Source: an uncultured Gammaproteobacteria bacterium (GTDB taxonomy: Bacteria > Pseudomonadota > Gammaproteobacteria > Pseudomonadales > Pseudohongiellaceae). From it: DNA of 64,000 nucleotides. Of this stretch, positions 46,797 through 55,894 are shown piece after piece. The translations under genes were made by a program, and so were the position numbers. The number at the start of each line of letters is the position of its first letter. Position 1 is the first letter of the stretch. A model generated the notes under the pieces. That model was not told the origin of the DNA. It saw only the letters and a list, made by a program, of their open reading frames with translations, and made no database searches. The stretch is from NCBI GenBank assembly GCA_913060495.1, contig CAJXRP010000002.1:124001-188000 (forward strand). The letters are read 5' to 3'.

Positions 46797-48770
46797 ATGC
46801 CTGAAGCCTCAGAGAAAAATTCCCGCTCTCTCATATTTGCCACTGCCGGTCACGTCGATCACGGCAAGACCTCATTGGTCGCCAATATCACCGGCACCAA
46901 TACCGATACTCTCGCAGAAGAAAAGAATCGTGGCCTGACCATCGTTCCTGGCTACGCCTACCATCACTTCGCCAGCGTCATCGATGGACAGGAATGTGAC
47001 AACACGCTGGGCTTCGTCGATGTCCCCGGCCATATTGATTTCATCAACAATATGCTGGCCGGCGTGGGAGCGGTTGACGGTGCATTACTAGTTATCGCCG
47101 CCGACGATGGCATCATGCCGCAAACACGAGAGCATCTTGCGATACTCGATCTGTTAGCAGTTTCACGCGGCGCTATAGCGCTGACAAAGACCGATCGCTG
47201 CGAACCCGATCGCGTGCAAACTGTCACCAAAGAAATCAGACAGCTCCAAGCCACCACCAGCCTAAAGGACGCGCCTATCTTTGCCCTCTCGAATGAGAGT
47301 GGTGAGGGCATAAGCGAGCTCAGCGACTATCTGCAGAATCAGTTCAAGGATGACAGCGCCCTAAAGAAGAACAGTAATGAGGACCAGTACTTCCGTTATT
47401 TGATCGACAGAAGCTTCGTCGCCAAGGGAATCGGTACAGTATTAACCGGTAGCGTCCGTGCAGGCTCGATCAAGACAGGCAACAGCCTTAAGCACACCGC
47501 AACTGGCGAACTAACCAAACTGCGAAGCGCTAGATTGGACAAGACTGAGCTTAGCGAAGTCCACAAAGGCCAGCGCGCCGCAATGAATGTAAGCCTGGAC
47601 CACAAGCTTGTAAGCAGAGGTGACTGGCTAGTCGATGAGAAACTCTTTCATCCGGTCAATCGCCTAGATACAACAATAAATTTCATAGACCCGGACTTTA
47701 CATTGCAGAGCAGTGCGCAATACCATCTGCACATCGGCGCCTCTCATCACGTGGTTAATATTAGACACCTGGGAGAGAGCCTATATCAGATAAAATGCCT
47801 CGACCAAATGATTGCCCATCACGACGATCGATTCATCATACGCGACCCAGCATCACAACATACACTAGGCGGCGGCAGCGTTATCGATATTTTTATACCG
47901 AAGCGTAAACGCAGCAGCGAATCACGACTCGCACAACTTAAAGCAATGCAACATGGCGCCTTTGAGTCACTAAAGCAGCTTCTCAAAGCGCAAGTCGACG
48001 GTGTCAAGCTACAAGAATTTTCAAGCTGTCGGAACATCAGCGATATTGCTATAGAAAAATTACTCGCTAATCTAGAACAAGAGAATGTAGGCTTTCACTC
48101 TCTCAACTTGGAAAAATCCTCACTACCCGTACTACTGCATAAAAATTACTATGACGAATACTCCAGCAATATTCTGAGTTTCATCAAGAATTTTCACCAA
48201 CAACAAGCCAATCAACAAGGTATTAGCGAGCCTGCCCTCAGCCACGGGGTCGACTTCGCTAGCTCCCACCTGCTGTTCCACGGCATCCTACAGAGCCTGT
48301 TAGACTCGAACACAATCAAGCGCACCGGCACGCTTCTCCATCTACCTAGCCACAAGGCCTCGCTGAGCGCAGAAGAAGAAGCCTTCCTAGAGCAAGTACG
48401 CCCCTTATTATTGAAGGCAGGCTACGTGCCACCGCGCACACGCGAATTGGTGGAGATGACAAATATTCCACTAATGACACTGGAGCGAATCCTGCGCGAG
48501 TCGGCCAAAGCTGGCACGCTGATCAAGATTGCGGAAAACCGCTACTACCTGCCCGAAACCATCATGACTCTTGCCGGCTTTATAGAACAGTTACTAGAAG
48601 CCGAAAGTGAGGGCAGCGGATTCTCAGTTATTCAGTTTCGCGACGCATCAAAAATAGGGCGAAACCTCTGCATCGAGATCCTCGAATATTTTGACAGCGT
48701 TGGCTTTACACGCAGAGACGGCAATAGCCGCTTCGTTCGCACAAACAAAGAAAACATATTCGGGAAGTAG
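46797..48770 (+). CDS. selB: selenocysteine-specific elongation factor SelB
   Basis: A 657 aa GTPase that brings Sec-tRNA(Sec) to the ribosome at UGA codons with a SECIS. Seen: G1 GHVDHGKTSL at about residues 18-27, G3 DVPGHIDFI, G4 TKTD, then EF-Tu-like domains and a C-terminal string of winged helices (LVEMTNIPLMTLERILRES, FSVIQFRDASKIGRNL). The ATG at 46797 is preferred; TTG at 46782 is in frame but lacks a ribosome-binding site. selA is elsewhere, so the two are not co-regulated by one operon. Confidence 0.95.
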   Translation: MPEASEKNSRSLIFATAGHVDHGKTSLVANITGTNTDTLAEEKNRGLTIVPGYAYHHFASVIDGQECDNTLGFVDVPGHIDFINNMLAGVGAVDGALLVIAADDGIMPQTREHLAILDLLAVSRGAIALTKTDRCEPDRVQTVTKEIRQLQATTSLKDAPIFALSNESGEGISELSDYLQNQFKDDSALKKNSNEDQYFRYLIDRSFVAKGIGTVLTGSVRAGSIKTGNSLKHTATGELTKLRSARLDKTELSEVHKGQRAAMNVSLDHKLVSRGDWLVDEKLFHPVNRLDTTINFIDPDFTLQSSAQYHLHIGASHHVVNIRHLGESLYQIKCLDQMIAHHDDRFIIRDPASQHTLGGGSVIDIFIPKRKRSSESRLAQLKAMQHGAFESLKQLLKAQVDGVKLQEFSSCRNISDIAIEKLLANLEQENVGFHSLNLEKSSLPVLLHKNYYDEYSSNILSFIKNFHQQQANQQGISEPALSHGVDFASSHLLFHGILQSLLDSNTIKRTGTLLHLPSHKASLSAEEEAFLEQVRPLLLKAGYVPPRTRELVEMTNIPLMTLERILRESAKAGTLIKIAENRYYLPETIMTLAGFIEQLLEAESEGSGFSVIQFRDASKIGRNLCIEILEYFDSVGFTRRDGNSRFVRTNKENIFGK

Positions 48771-48898
48771 TAAAAGGCCTGAAGAAAAAAGAAAAAATAC
48801 GGCAAGGCTTTGATCCAGTCGATTTTCCAAGACTGGATAAAACTGCTAGTCTAAACCGAACAGGAAATCATAAATTGACTGCTAAGTAGGGCGACGAA

Positions 48899-50374
48899 AT
48901 GGGTCTAGAGATAGACAAGACAGACTTTACCGCAAGCGACTTTGAACATTTCGGGACCCGCCTGCGTGACAATCTGAAGGCGCTTGAAATAGTTTTAGCG
49001 CGACCAGACTTCGGCGAGGGAGAACTCTCATTCGGCGCCGAACTCGAATTGTACATCGTCGACAAAGACTGCAGGCCTCTGCACATCAATCAAGAAATCA
49101 TCGCTAAACTCAACGATCCGCAACTTACTCTAGAATTGAATCGCTACAACCTTGAGTACAATTTTAATCCTTCGCTAATTAAAGATAATTGCTTCGCCGC
49201 AACTGAGAAGGAAGCGCTAGCAGCCATGGACAAGATAAATGGCGCAGCTGCGGATTGGGGCGGCCAAGTCGTACCTATCGGCATTCTACCCACCCTCGAG
49301 CAATCCGACACCGGTTACCACGCGATGACCAAGCTCCCAAGATTCGAGGCGCTTACCAAGGAACTTACAGACATACGCGGCGGTCCGTTTACCATCGCGA
49401 TAGAAGGCGAAGAGAAACTTCAGCTCGCCATGGATGACGTTACGCTTGAGGGCGCTAACACTTCTTTTCAGATACACCTTCGAGTGCCCGCCGCCGAGTT
49501 CGCCGATTTTTATAACGCGATGCAGTTGGTCACGCCGCTAGTGGTAGCCATGGCTGCGAACTCACCGACCTTGTTCGGCCATCGTCTTTGGCAAGAGACA
49601 CGCATCCCCCTCTTTAAACAGTCTATTGATTGCCGCCCAGAGGATTCATTGAACCCTATTCCTGCGCGAGTAAACTTTGGAAATAACTGGATACGCGAGA
49701 GCGCTTACGAATTATTTGCAGAAGCCGCCCTACTCTACCGCCCTATTCTGCCGGATTGCTCCGAAGAAGATTCCATAGCGATAGCCAAGGCTGGTGGCAC
49801 ACCTAGCTTGCATGAGATGCGTCTTCATCAAGGTTCCGTTTGGCTGTGGAATAGACCTGTATATGACCCAACAGGTGCAGGTCACCTGCGTATTGAACTG
49901 CGCGCCTTCCCAGCAGGCCCTAGCATCACAGATATGCTCGCAAATGCAGCGCTGGCAATAGGGCTCGCCAAGCTAATGCAGCCGAGCATCAAACAACTCT
50001 TGCCGGCTATCCCCTTTACCTATGCGATAGCGAACTTTTATCGTGCGGCTCAGAAGGGGCTCTCTGCAGAACTATTCTGGCCGTCCCTGACTCAGAGTCA
50101 GCCAGAGTACAAAACTGTGCCTGAAATACTTAAAGACTTGCTACCTCAAGTTCCAGAGCAACTAGCTGCCATGGGCTTTGTCGGCAGCGACTATGAACCA
50201 CTTATTCGCGTCATCGAAGAGCGGCTCGCCACCGGGCAGACTGGCGCTCAGTGGCAGCTAAACAAACTCGCCGAGCTCCGTAAAGAAATGCACAAACGTG
50301 AGGCTCTAACCGAAATGTTCAAACAGTATCAGAGCAACAGCGCAGCAAATAAACCGGTTGCCCAGTGGAAATAA
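48899..50374 (+). CDS. GCS2-type glutamate-cysteine ligase-like protein
   Basis: A 491 aa carboxylate-amine ligase-like enzyme of the GCS2/YbdK class: FGAELELYIVD near residues 42-52 (catalytic Glu cluster), LELNRYNLEYNFNPS, DDVTLEGANTSFQIHLR and HLRIELRAFPAGP match the ATP- and glutamate-binding pattern. Members make gamma-glutamyl peptides or related amides. Its stop overlaps the M14 deacylase start, so both likely act on the same small molecule. The true amine substrate is unknown. Confidence 0.8.
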   Translation: MGLEIDKTDFTASDFEHFGTRLRDNLKALEIVLARPDFGEGELSFGAELELYIVDKDCRPLHINQEIIAKLNDPQLTLELNRYNLEYNFNPSLIKDNCFAATEKEALAAMDKINGAAADWGGQVVPIGILPTLEQSDTGYHAMTKLPRFEALTKELTDIRGGPFTIAIEGEEKLQLAMDDVTLEGANTSFQIHLRVPAAEFADFYNAMQLVTPLVVAMAANSPTLFGHRLWQETRIPLFKQSIDCRPEDSLNPIPARVNFGNNWIRESAYELFAEAALLYRPILPDCSEEDSIAIAKAGGTPSLHEMRLHQGSVWLWNRPVYDPTGAGHLRIELRAFPAGPSITDMLANAALAIGLAKLMQPSIKQLLPAIPFTYAIANFYRAAQKGLSAELFWPSLTQSQPEYKTVPEILKDLLPQVPEQLAAMGFVGSDYEPLIRVIEERLATGQTGAQWQLNKLAELRKEMHKREALTEMFKQYQSNSAANKPVAQWK

Positions 50375-51426
50375 CCACAGATATAGCCGAAGGATCGGCA
50401 AGCGAAGTCGGGAACATATTCACCTGGAGCAACCCGAAAGCAGCAGACATCGGAAACTCCGCCGTCGAATTTCTCAAGGCGTTGCCCGGCCCCACACACA
50501 TACACCTCAAAGGTAGTGATTCTTCGCGCTCGCGAGCAGCAGTAACACTAATGCATGGCAACGAGCCCTCGGGGTTATTTGCAATTTTTGCCCTGCTCAA
50601 GCGCGAGCTCAAACCTGTAGTCGATCTGCATTTCTTCATTCTTAATGTAGACGCCGCGAGGCAATCACCGGGGTTTATCTATCGAATGCTTCCCCAGCAC
50701 AAAGACATGAATCGTTGCTTCACGGAACCCTTCGGTGATTCGGAACCAGAACTGGTAGCGAAAAACCTCCTCGAGAAACTTCAACAACTGCAGCCTGAAT
50801 GCGTCATCGACATACACAACACCTCCGGCTCCAGCCCTTCATTCGGCGTTACTACTTTCATGGATGAACGCCACGACGCATTGGTCTCACTCTTCACCCA
50901 CCGCATGATCGTGACAGACTTGAAACTCGGTTCGCTGATGGAAATCAGCGACGCCATGATGCCGACGGTCACAATAGAGTGTGGTGGAGCCCAAGATTCA
51001 GAATCGAATATTCTCGCGACGGAAGGCCTAAGTCGCTATCTCACACTGGACGATGTTTTGTCGAAGCAGCACGGTGATATGACATTGGAGTTTTTCCACA
51101 ATCCGATGCGCCTGGAACTGCATGAAGATAAAGATATTGCCTATGGAGACCACAGCCTGATCGAAGATGGTGTGACGCTTTTGCCTAGTGTGGAGAACTA
51201 CAATTTCGGCTATGTTGACTCGGCAACGCGTCTCGGCTTTGTCTCTGGCGGCCTAGCAAAAACATTGAGCGTAAGAGACAACTCTGGAGAGGAGCGAATC
51301 TCAGATTACTTCGAGCTTCGTGATGGCGAGCTGTACCCGCGCAGAAAAATCAAACTATTCATGGTGACCGGAAATCCAGAAATCGCCCGCAAAGACTGCC
51401 TGTTCTATCTTGTTGAACCGGATTAG
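50365..51426 (+). CDS. succinylglutamate desuccinylase/aspartoacylase-family (M14) hydrolase
   Basis: A 353 aa zinc hydrolase of the AstE/AspA class: first zinc motif LMHGNEPSG near residues 56-64, DMNRCF, CVIDIHNTSGSS with the second zinc His near 152, and the catalytic-type Glu in TVTIECGGAQ. It starts with GTG inside the last codons of the GCS2-like gene (10-base overlap). Members cleave an N-acyl group from an amino acid. No astABCD genes are present, so arginine catabolism is unlikely. Confidence 0.85.
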   Translation: MEITTDIAEGSASEVGNIFTWSNPKAADIGNSAVEFLKALPGPTHIHLKGSDSSRSRAAVTLMHGNEPSGLFAIFALLKRELKPVVDLHFFILNVDAARQSPGFIYRMLPQHKDMNRCFTEPFGDSEPELVAKNLLEKLQQLQPECVIDIHNTSGSSPSFGVTTFMDERHDALVSLFTHRMIVTDLKLGSLMEISDAMMPTVTIECGGAQDSESNILATEGLSRYLTLDDVLSKQHGDMTLEFFHNPMRLELHEDKDIAYGDHSLIEDGVTLLPSVENYNFGYVDSATRLGFVSGGLAKTLSVRDNSGEERISDYFELRDGELYPRRKIKLFMVTGNPEIARKDCLFYLVEPD

Positions 51427-52694
51427 TCCAGCGGCTGCAGCTTCACTGGCAAAGTCATATAGCCCTTTACGAAACTCGAGTACACGCGCTCAGGCTCACC
51501 AACCACTTCCACCTTGTGAAAGCGTTTCATAATTTCTTCCCACACTATGTTCAGCTGCATCTCAGCTAATCTATTTCCCATACAGCGATGCAAACCGAAT
51601 CCGAAGGAAAGGTGTTGCCGCGCATTTGGCCTGTCGATGAGGAACTCATTCGCTCGCTCGATGACTTCGTCATCACGATTACCCGAGGCATACCACATGA
51701 CGACCTTGTCGCCTGCCTTGATCTGCTTGCCACCTAGCTCTGTATCCACAAGTGCGGTGCGGCGCATATACGCTAGTGGTGTCTGCCAGCGAATAATCTC
51801 AGACACCATGTTGCGAATCAGCACAGGTTTCGCACGCAGCTTGTCGTACTCAGCTGGATTCTCATTCAAAGCGAGCACACCACCGGAGATGGAGTTTCGT
51901 GTTGTGTCGTTTCCGCCGACTATCAGAAGAAGCACATTGCCTAGGTATTCCTCCTGCGGCATATTGCGCGTGGCTGCACCGTGGGCAAGCATAGAGATTA
52001 AGTCGTTGCCCGGCTTTTCGTTAACACGCTCGTTCCAAAGACGGATAAAATACGCGAAGCATTCCTGTAGTGCCTCCCAGCGTTCCATCTGATCACTAAC
52101 GACTCCCCCGCCGGGAATTGCCGTCGCCGCATCCGACCAGCGGGTTAGCTTGCTTCGGTCCTCAAATGGAAAATCGAACAGTGTGGCGAGCATCTGCGTG
52201 GTGAGCTCGATTGAGACACGCTCAACCCAATCGAATTCTTCGTCGATCGGCAAATCATCGAGGATTGTGCATACTCTCTGCCGAATCAGGCCTTCTAGAT
52301 TTTTCAAATTCGAGGGAGCGACCACATCCTGAACAACGCGGCGTTGCTCGTCGTGTTTCGGCGGATCCATGGATATAAAAGCGGGGAGCGTGAACTCTTC
52401 AAAGCTATCGACAATGCCGATAGTTGGTTCGGAAGAATAAATATGCGGTGACGTATCCACCTCCATAATATCCTTGTACTTCATAATCGACCAATACGGG
52501 CCAACCGCGGACTCTGGGCAGTAATGAACTGGTGACTCAGCGCGCAGGCGTTCCATGAAAGGCAAAAATTCATTCGCCCTCCATATACCAGGATGGGATA
52601 GATCGATCTTCTCGATTGACATGGAATAGGGATCCTTTCCTACCATGCTCCACTTGCTTTGCTTAGGCACTTGGCCACTCGACACATCGCTCAT
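51423..52694 (-). CDS. CYP153-like cytochrome P450
   Basis: A 423 aa soluble P450: oxygen-activation motif GGNDTTR at 260-266, ExxR at 299-302, and haem loop FGFGLHRCMGNRLA with ligand Cys 371. The flanking text (AEMQLNIVWEEIMKRF and VVGEPERVYSSFVKGY) is that of the CYP153 family, which hydroxylates the end carbon of alkanes and fatty acids. The cognate 2Fe-2S ferredoxin lies just upstream on the same strand; no ferredoxin reductase is adjacent. Its stop overlaps that of the convergent M14 gene. Confidence 0.9.
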   Translation of the reverse strand: MSDVSSGQVPKQSKWSMVGKDPYSMSIEKIDLSHPGIWRANEFLPFMERLRAESPVHYCPESAVGPYWSIMKYKDIMEVDTSPHIYSSEPTIGIVDSFEEFTLPAFISMDPPKHDEQRRVVQDVVAPSNLKNLEGLIRQRVCTILDDLPIDEEFDWVERVSIELTTQMLATLFDFPFEDRSKLTRWSDAATAIPGGGVVSDQMERWEALQECFAYFIRLWNERVNEKPGNDLISMLAHGAATRNMPQEEYLGNVLLLIVGGNDTTRNSISGGVLALNENPAEYDKLRAKPVLIRNMVSEIIRWQTPLAYMRRTALVDTELGGKQIKAGDKVVMWYASGNRDDEVIERANEFLIDRPNARQHLSFGFGLHRCMGNRLAEMQLNIVWEEIMKRFHKVEVVGEPERVYSSFVKGYMTLPVKLQPLD

Positions 52695-52748
52695 ACTGCC
52701 ATCCCCCCACAGGATATTGATTGAGTTTTAAATCACTCGCTCAAAAAA

Positions 52749-53069
52749 TTAGAACTGAAACTCAGGCGTGGTAACAACCAAGCCATCTAACTCCTCAGTC
52801 ACCGGAATCTGGCAAGACAGACGAGAGTTATCTTTGCGATCGGTGCTCAAGCTGAGCATCGCTTCCTCGGTGGGGCTTAGCTCCCCCACCTTCCCTAGCC
52901 ACTCTTCTTTTATATAGACATGACAGGTAGCACAAGAGCAAGAACCGCCACAGTCTGCATCGATGCCCGGCACGCCATTGGTTACAGCCGCCTGCATTAC
53001 AGACCCCCCTGTTGATACCTCTACAGGATGCTCGTTACCGTCATGCTCGATGAATAGTATATTTACCAT
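52749..53069 (-). CDS. 2Fe-2S ferredoxin, adrenodoxin/putidaredoxin type
   Basis: A 106 aa ferredoxin with cluster cysteines in the C-x5-C-x2-C...C pattern (Cys 40, 46, 49 and 86), matching electron donors of bacterial class I P450s. AGAAGGG ribosome-binding site. It precedes the P450 gene by 54 bases and is expected to be cotranscribed and to deliver electrons to it. Confidence 0.93.
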   Translation of the reverse strand: MVNILFIEHDGNEHPVEVSTGGSVMQAAVTNGVPGIDADCGGSCSCATCHVYIKEEWLGKVGELSPTEEAMLSLSTDRKDNSRLSCQIPVTEELDGLVVTTPEFQF

Positions 53070-53372
53070 GAAACCAAAACCCTTCTCTCAGGAAAAATCG
53101 AAGCCGCAACAATAGCAAGGAATCCCGGCAAGAAAAAGACGGTTTCCTCATTTGTGGCCAATTCATAGGGACTGGCATCATCAGGACTGGAGCCTACAAC
53201 AGCCGGATTGATAAAAGCCTGCAGCCAGTATCAGGCTTCAGATCGAACTGAGCAGAGACCGGCCTACCTGGTGATGATACGGAATTCCCTTGAAGTTTTG
53301 TGCATGCAGAGTTAATTTGAATTCGTACTATCGCCATCCAACCGTTAATCCGACAATGATTTGGAGAACACG
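53070..53372. other. intergenic region between divergent genes
   Basis: This 303-bp stretch should hold the promoters of the ferredoxin/P450 pair and of the 53373 gene. A small hairpin GCCTG..CAGGC is visible near 53217-53238. No coding frame or RNA gene is seen. Confidence 0.35.
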
Positions 53373-54380
53373 ATGCTTCAACGAATTCTTAGCACACCCT
53401 ACTTTGGCTTTGGCTTACTCCTGCTAGCGCCTGCCCTAATGGCGCAAGATAGCGCTAACCCGCGCACGGAATATGGCCAACCCGACATTCAGGGTACCTA
53501 CACTTTCAGAACACTGACGCCACTGAATCGTCCGCCGGAACTCGCAGATAAAGCGACTCTGACCGCAGCAGAAGTCGCCGAATGGGAACAATTCGAATTA
53601 CGCCGACAGAATCGCGATCTAATTATCGACTCAGTAGGCGGCGCGGGTTATCCACCAGGGGTGATTTCCTACAATAATTTCTGGTACGAGAGAGGCACCA
53701 ATGCCCTAGGCGACTATCGAACATCGCTTATCTACGATCCTCCCAATGGTAGACGCCCACCCTTGAATGCAGCTGGCACGGAACGCCGTGAGGCTCGACA
53801 GCAAATGTTGTTTGAAAGCGCAGGACCTGAAGGTCGCACCACAGTCGATAGATGTCTTACCGGCTTCGTTGCTGGGCCGCCGATTGTCCCCGGTGGTTAC
53901 AATAACAATATGCAAATAGTACAAACCGCGAATCAAATCATGATTCTCAACGAGATGGTGCATTCAGCACGCATCATACCCATCGCAGATGCGCGAGAAA
54001 CGAAACAATTATTATGGGAAGGCAATTCCGTCGCCCACTGGGAGGGTGATACGCTCGTTATAGAAACGAAAGACTTCTATCACCACTACAATGAAGAGGG
54101 TATTTCTGAGCAGGCCAGGGTGACCGAGCGTATAAGTCGCATTAACGAAGAAATGCTGGAATATGACTTCACCGTTGAAGACCCACTGTCATGGGATATT
54201 CCCTGGTCCGCCAAATTTCCTCTGCAGGTTTCGGCCGACCCTGTTTATGAGTATGCCTGTCACGAGGGCAATCATGGCCTAGTAGGCATCTTAGCTGGAT
54301 GGCGACGTTATGAGTCTATGGGCATGAATGGAGACGGCACGCCACTTGGAACAAATGGAACTGTGGCCGCTGATGAGTAG
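53373..54380 (+). CDS. uncharacterised exported protein, paralogue of the 30536 gene
   Basis: A 335 aa protein with signal peptide (cleavage near LMAQD). It shares the PDIQGTY, DRC, YNNNMQIVQ, H-x-ARI, GDTLVIETKDF and YACHEGNHGLVGILAG motifs with the 30536 product. The His- and Cys-bearing C-terminal motif suggests a metal or active site, but no activity is known. The ATG at 53373 follows GGAGAA closely; the TTG at 53361 is upstream of that site. Divergent from the P450 pair. Confidence 0.78.
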   Translation: MLQRILSTPYFGFGLLLLAPALMAQDSANPRTEYGQPDIQGTYTFRTLTPLNRPPELADKATLTAAEVAEWEQFELRRQNRDLIIDSVGGAGYPPGVISYNNFWYERGTNALGDYRTSLIYDPPNGRRPPLNAAGTERREARQQMLFESAGPEGRTTVDRCLTGFVAGPPIVPGGYNNNMQIVQTANQIMILNEMVHSARIIPIADARETKQLLWEGNSVAHWEGDTLVIETKDFYHHYNEEGISEQARVTERISRINEEMLEYDFTVEDPLSWDIPWSAKFPLQVSADPVYEYACHEGNHGLVGILAGWRRYESMGMNGDGTPLGTNGTVAADE

Positions 54381-54441
54381 CTAGGTAGCAGCAATTGTTT
54401 ATCGATTAACAAATTACAAAGTTGGAATTAGCGGAAAAGGC

Positions 54442-54954
54442 ATGGATCTAGAACAGGCAGCATTTGTAGCAGAAGTAATCAGTGGAATAGGCGTTATTTT
54501 ATCTTTAATCTATCTGACATCTGAGGTACGCAGAAGCACAAAACAATCGCAACGGGAGTCTATGGCTTTGTTAACTGCGAAGCGAACCGAAATAATGTAT
54601 CAAGTAACAGACAACCCCGAGTTGGCATCTATTGTTTGGCGCTGTTTGTCGGGAGCCCGAGTTCCCGCTCACCAATGGGCCCGGTACAGTCTTTATCTCA
54701 CCACCACCATGGTGACGATTGAGATGGGGTTTAAGAAAATCTGGGACAACGAGGTAGACGCTGTAACCGCCAAAACCTGGCAAGAGGGAGCGGATTTTTG
54801 GTTTAAGTATCCTGGCATGAGAACGTGGTGGAAAGCCGGTCAAATAGGCTTTTCCGATATGTTCCGCGACTACATCGATGAACGGTTTAAAGTTGTTGAG
54901 GTGGACGGTAGCGATGCTAAGCAGATTGTTGCTTCGTTACCTAGTGCTGATTAG
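54442..54954 (+). CDS. membrane-anchored protein of unknown function
   Basis: A 170 aa protein with one N-terminal membrane segment (EVISGIGVILSLIYLTSEV) directly followed by a positively charged helix, then a cytoplasmic helical domain rich in Trp (FWFKYPGMRTWWKA). This layout is common among unnamed marine proteobacterial proteins. It follows the 53373 gene by 61 bases and may be cotranscribed. Confidence 0.65.
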   Translation: MDLEQAAFVAEVISGIGVILSLIYLTSEVRRSTKQSQRESMALLTAKRTEIMYQVTDNPELASIVWRCLSGARVPAHQWARYSLYLTTTMVTIEMGFKKIWDNEVDAVTAKTWQEGADFWFKYPGMRTWWKAGQIGFSDMFRDYIDERFKVVEVDGSDAKQIVASLPSAD

Positions 54955-55201
54955 ATCCTGCTCTTACCTAGCTAAGAGAAAAAAGTTATTAAACTATAGA
55001 GAATTTGCCAAGCAGCTTAGTTAAACGTAAGTTGAAGGTAGATACAGAAATGGTCTTAGAAATCCAATATTCCAACCTACTTAATTCCATTGATGCAATT
55101 CTCTGTTGTAAGCACTCCGTGAACAAAGGCTGGGAAATTGACATCTAAAGTCGCTTCCATTTCTTGCATATTGAATGCGCCAATTATGTCTTTCAATAAA
55201 G

Positions 55202-55228
55202 CGAGTTGGCGGAGAGGCAGGAGTCGAA
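55202..55228 (-). repeat. partial tRNA-Sec 3'-end copy (att-like repeat, left)
   Basis: 27 bases match the 28 bases at 57462-57489 (3' end of tRNA-Sec and its immediate flank) in direct orientation, with a single one-base deletion. Copies of a tRNA 3' end at a distance from the intact gene are the usual mark of site-specific integration. Confidence 0.8.
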
Positions 55229-55274
55229 TTTTATTTCTATCTTATTGTTTTATAATACTATTTTAGTATAAAAA

Positions 55275-55294
55275 CTCGGTTCGTGTTACATTAG
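55275..55294. repeat. inner direct repeat, left copy
   Basis: CTCGGTTCGTGTTACATTAG recurs as CTCGGATGCGTGTTACATTAG at 57338-57358, just upstream of the integrase stub. It may be an older junction or an integrase arm site. Confidence 0.55.
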
Positions 55295-55344
55295 GCCAAA
55301 GTCAACGGCTTATGCAGCTCCCAAGTCCTACTTCTTGGAAATAG

Positions 55345-55794
55345 CTAATCAATAGCTATCTGAGCTTGATTCTTACCCCTGCGAATACTGTGTGCAAAGT
55401 ACAAACTGACAATGAACAGAAACAATGGCAAACCGACTCGCCCAGCTAGGACCCAATAATCGCTAGCCGTCCTCAGGTAATAAAAATTGATTTGCTCCAT
55501 CCATTGTATGTTGACCATTGATAGAACGAGTACCTGAGCTACAAGGGACATATAAACTAACGAATAGCTTATAACTGCCATCCAGAATTGAGCCTGCGTT
55601 AGCTTATGTCCAACCAAATAACTTGCCGTCAACCAACCAAAGAGTATCGTTATCCATAATTCATAAGCCGATGCAACCATCGCTTCATTTGCGTCGAGAT
55701 GCTCAACAACCTCAGCGGTGGTCAACCCATTATCTGTTTGAGCTGTGGCCAAGGATGAGATTGTGAGTAGCAGCACTAAGATGATTAATCGCAT
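55345..55794 (-). CDS. membrane protein of unknown function inside the selC element
   Basis: A 149 aa protein: signal-like N-terminus (cleavage near ATAQT), then three to four hydrophobic segments and a short basic tail (HSIRRGKNQ). Family not recognised. It diverges from the Sel1-repeat gene and is AT-rich, consistent with cargo of an acquired element. Confidence 0.55.
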   Translation of the reverse strand: MRLIILVLLLTISSLATAQTDNGLTTAEVVEHLDANEAMVASAYELWITILFGWLTASYLVGHKLTQAQFWMAVISYSLVYMSLVAQVLVLSMVNIQWMEQINFYYLRTASDYWVLAGRVGLPLFLFIVSLYFAHSIRRGKNQAQIAID

Positions 55795-55894
55795 GAGTCA
55801 TTCCAAATCAGAAGCCTATTCCCTGAATTCAAGGAATATAATAATTTGGCCTAAGTGTACCTGCCAATGCCTCTTTTTCAAGCATAGGGAGCGT

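Larger units (their letters stand above)
54955..55344. other. 390-bp region holding the left end of the selC-associated element
   Basis: The region holds the partial tRNA-Sec copy at 55202-55228 and the inner repeat at 55275-55294. Left of the tRNA copy is ordinary AT-rich sequence with only very short frames on either strand, one of which (minus, 55077-55195) might be the tail of a broken gene. Confidence 0.45.

Noticed and set aside
55053-55148. Plus-strand ORF of 31 codons with ATG
   Set aside because: Too short, no good ribosome-binding site, and it competes with the minus-strand frame above.
55077-55195. Minus-strand frame of about 40 codons left of the partial tRNA copy
   Set aside because: It reads plausibly as protein, but it is very short, has only a TTG start without ribosome-binding site, and no family is recognised. 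It could be the tail of a gene cut by the element, but that cannot be supported.
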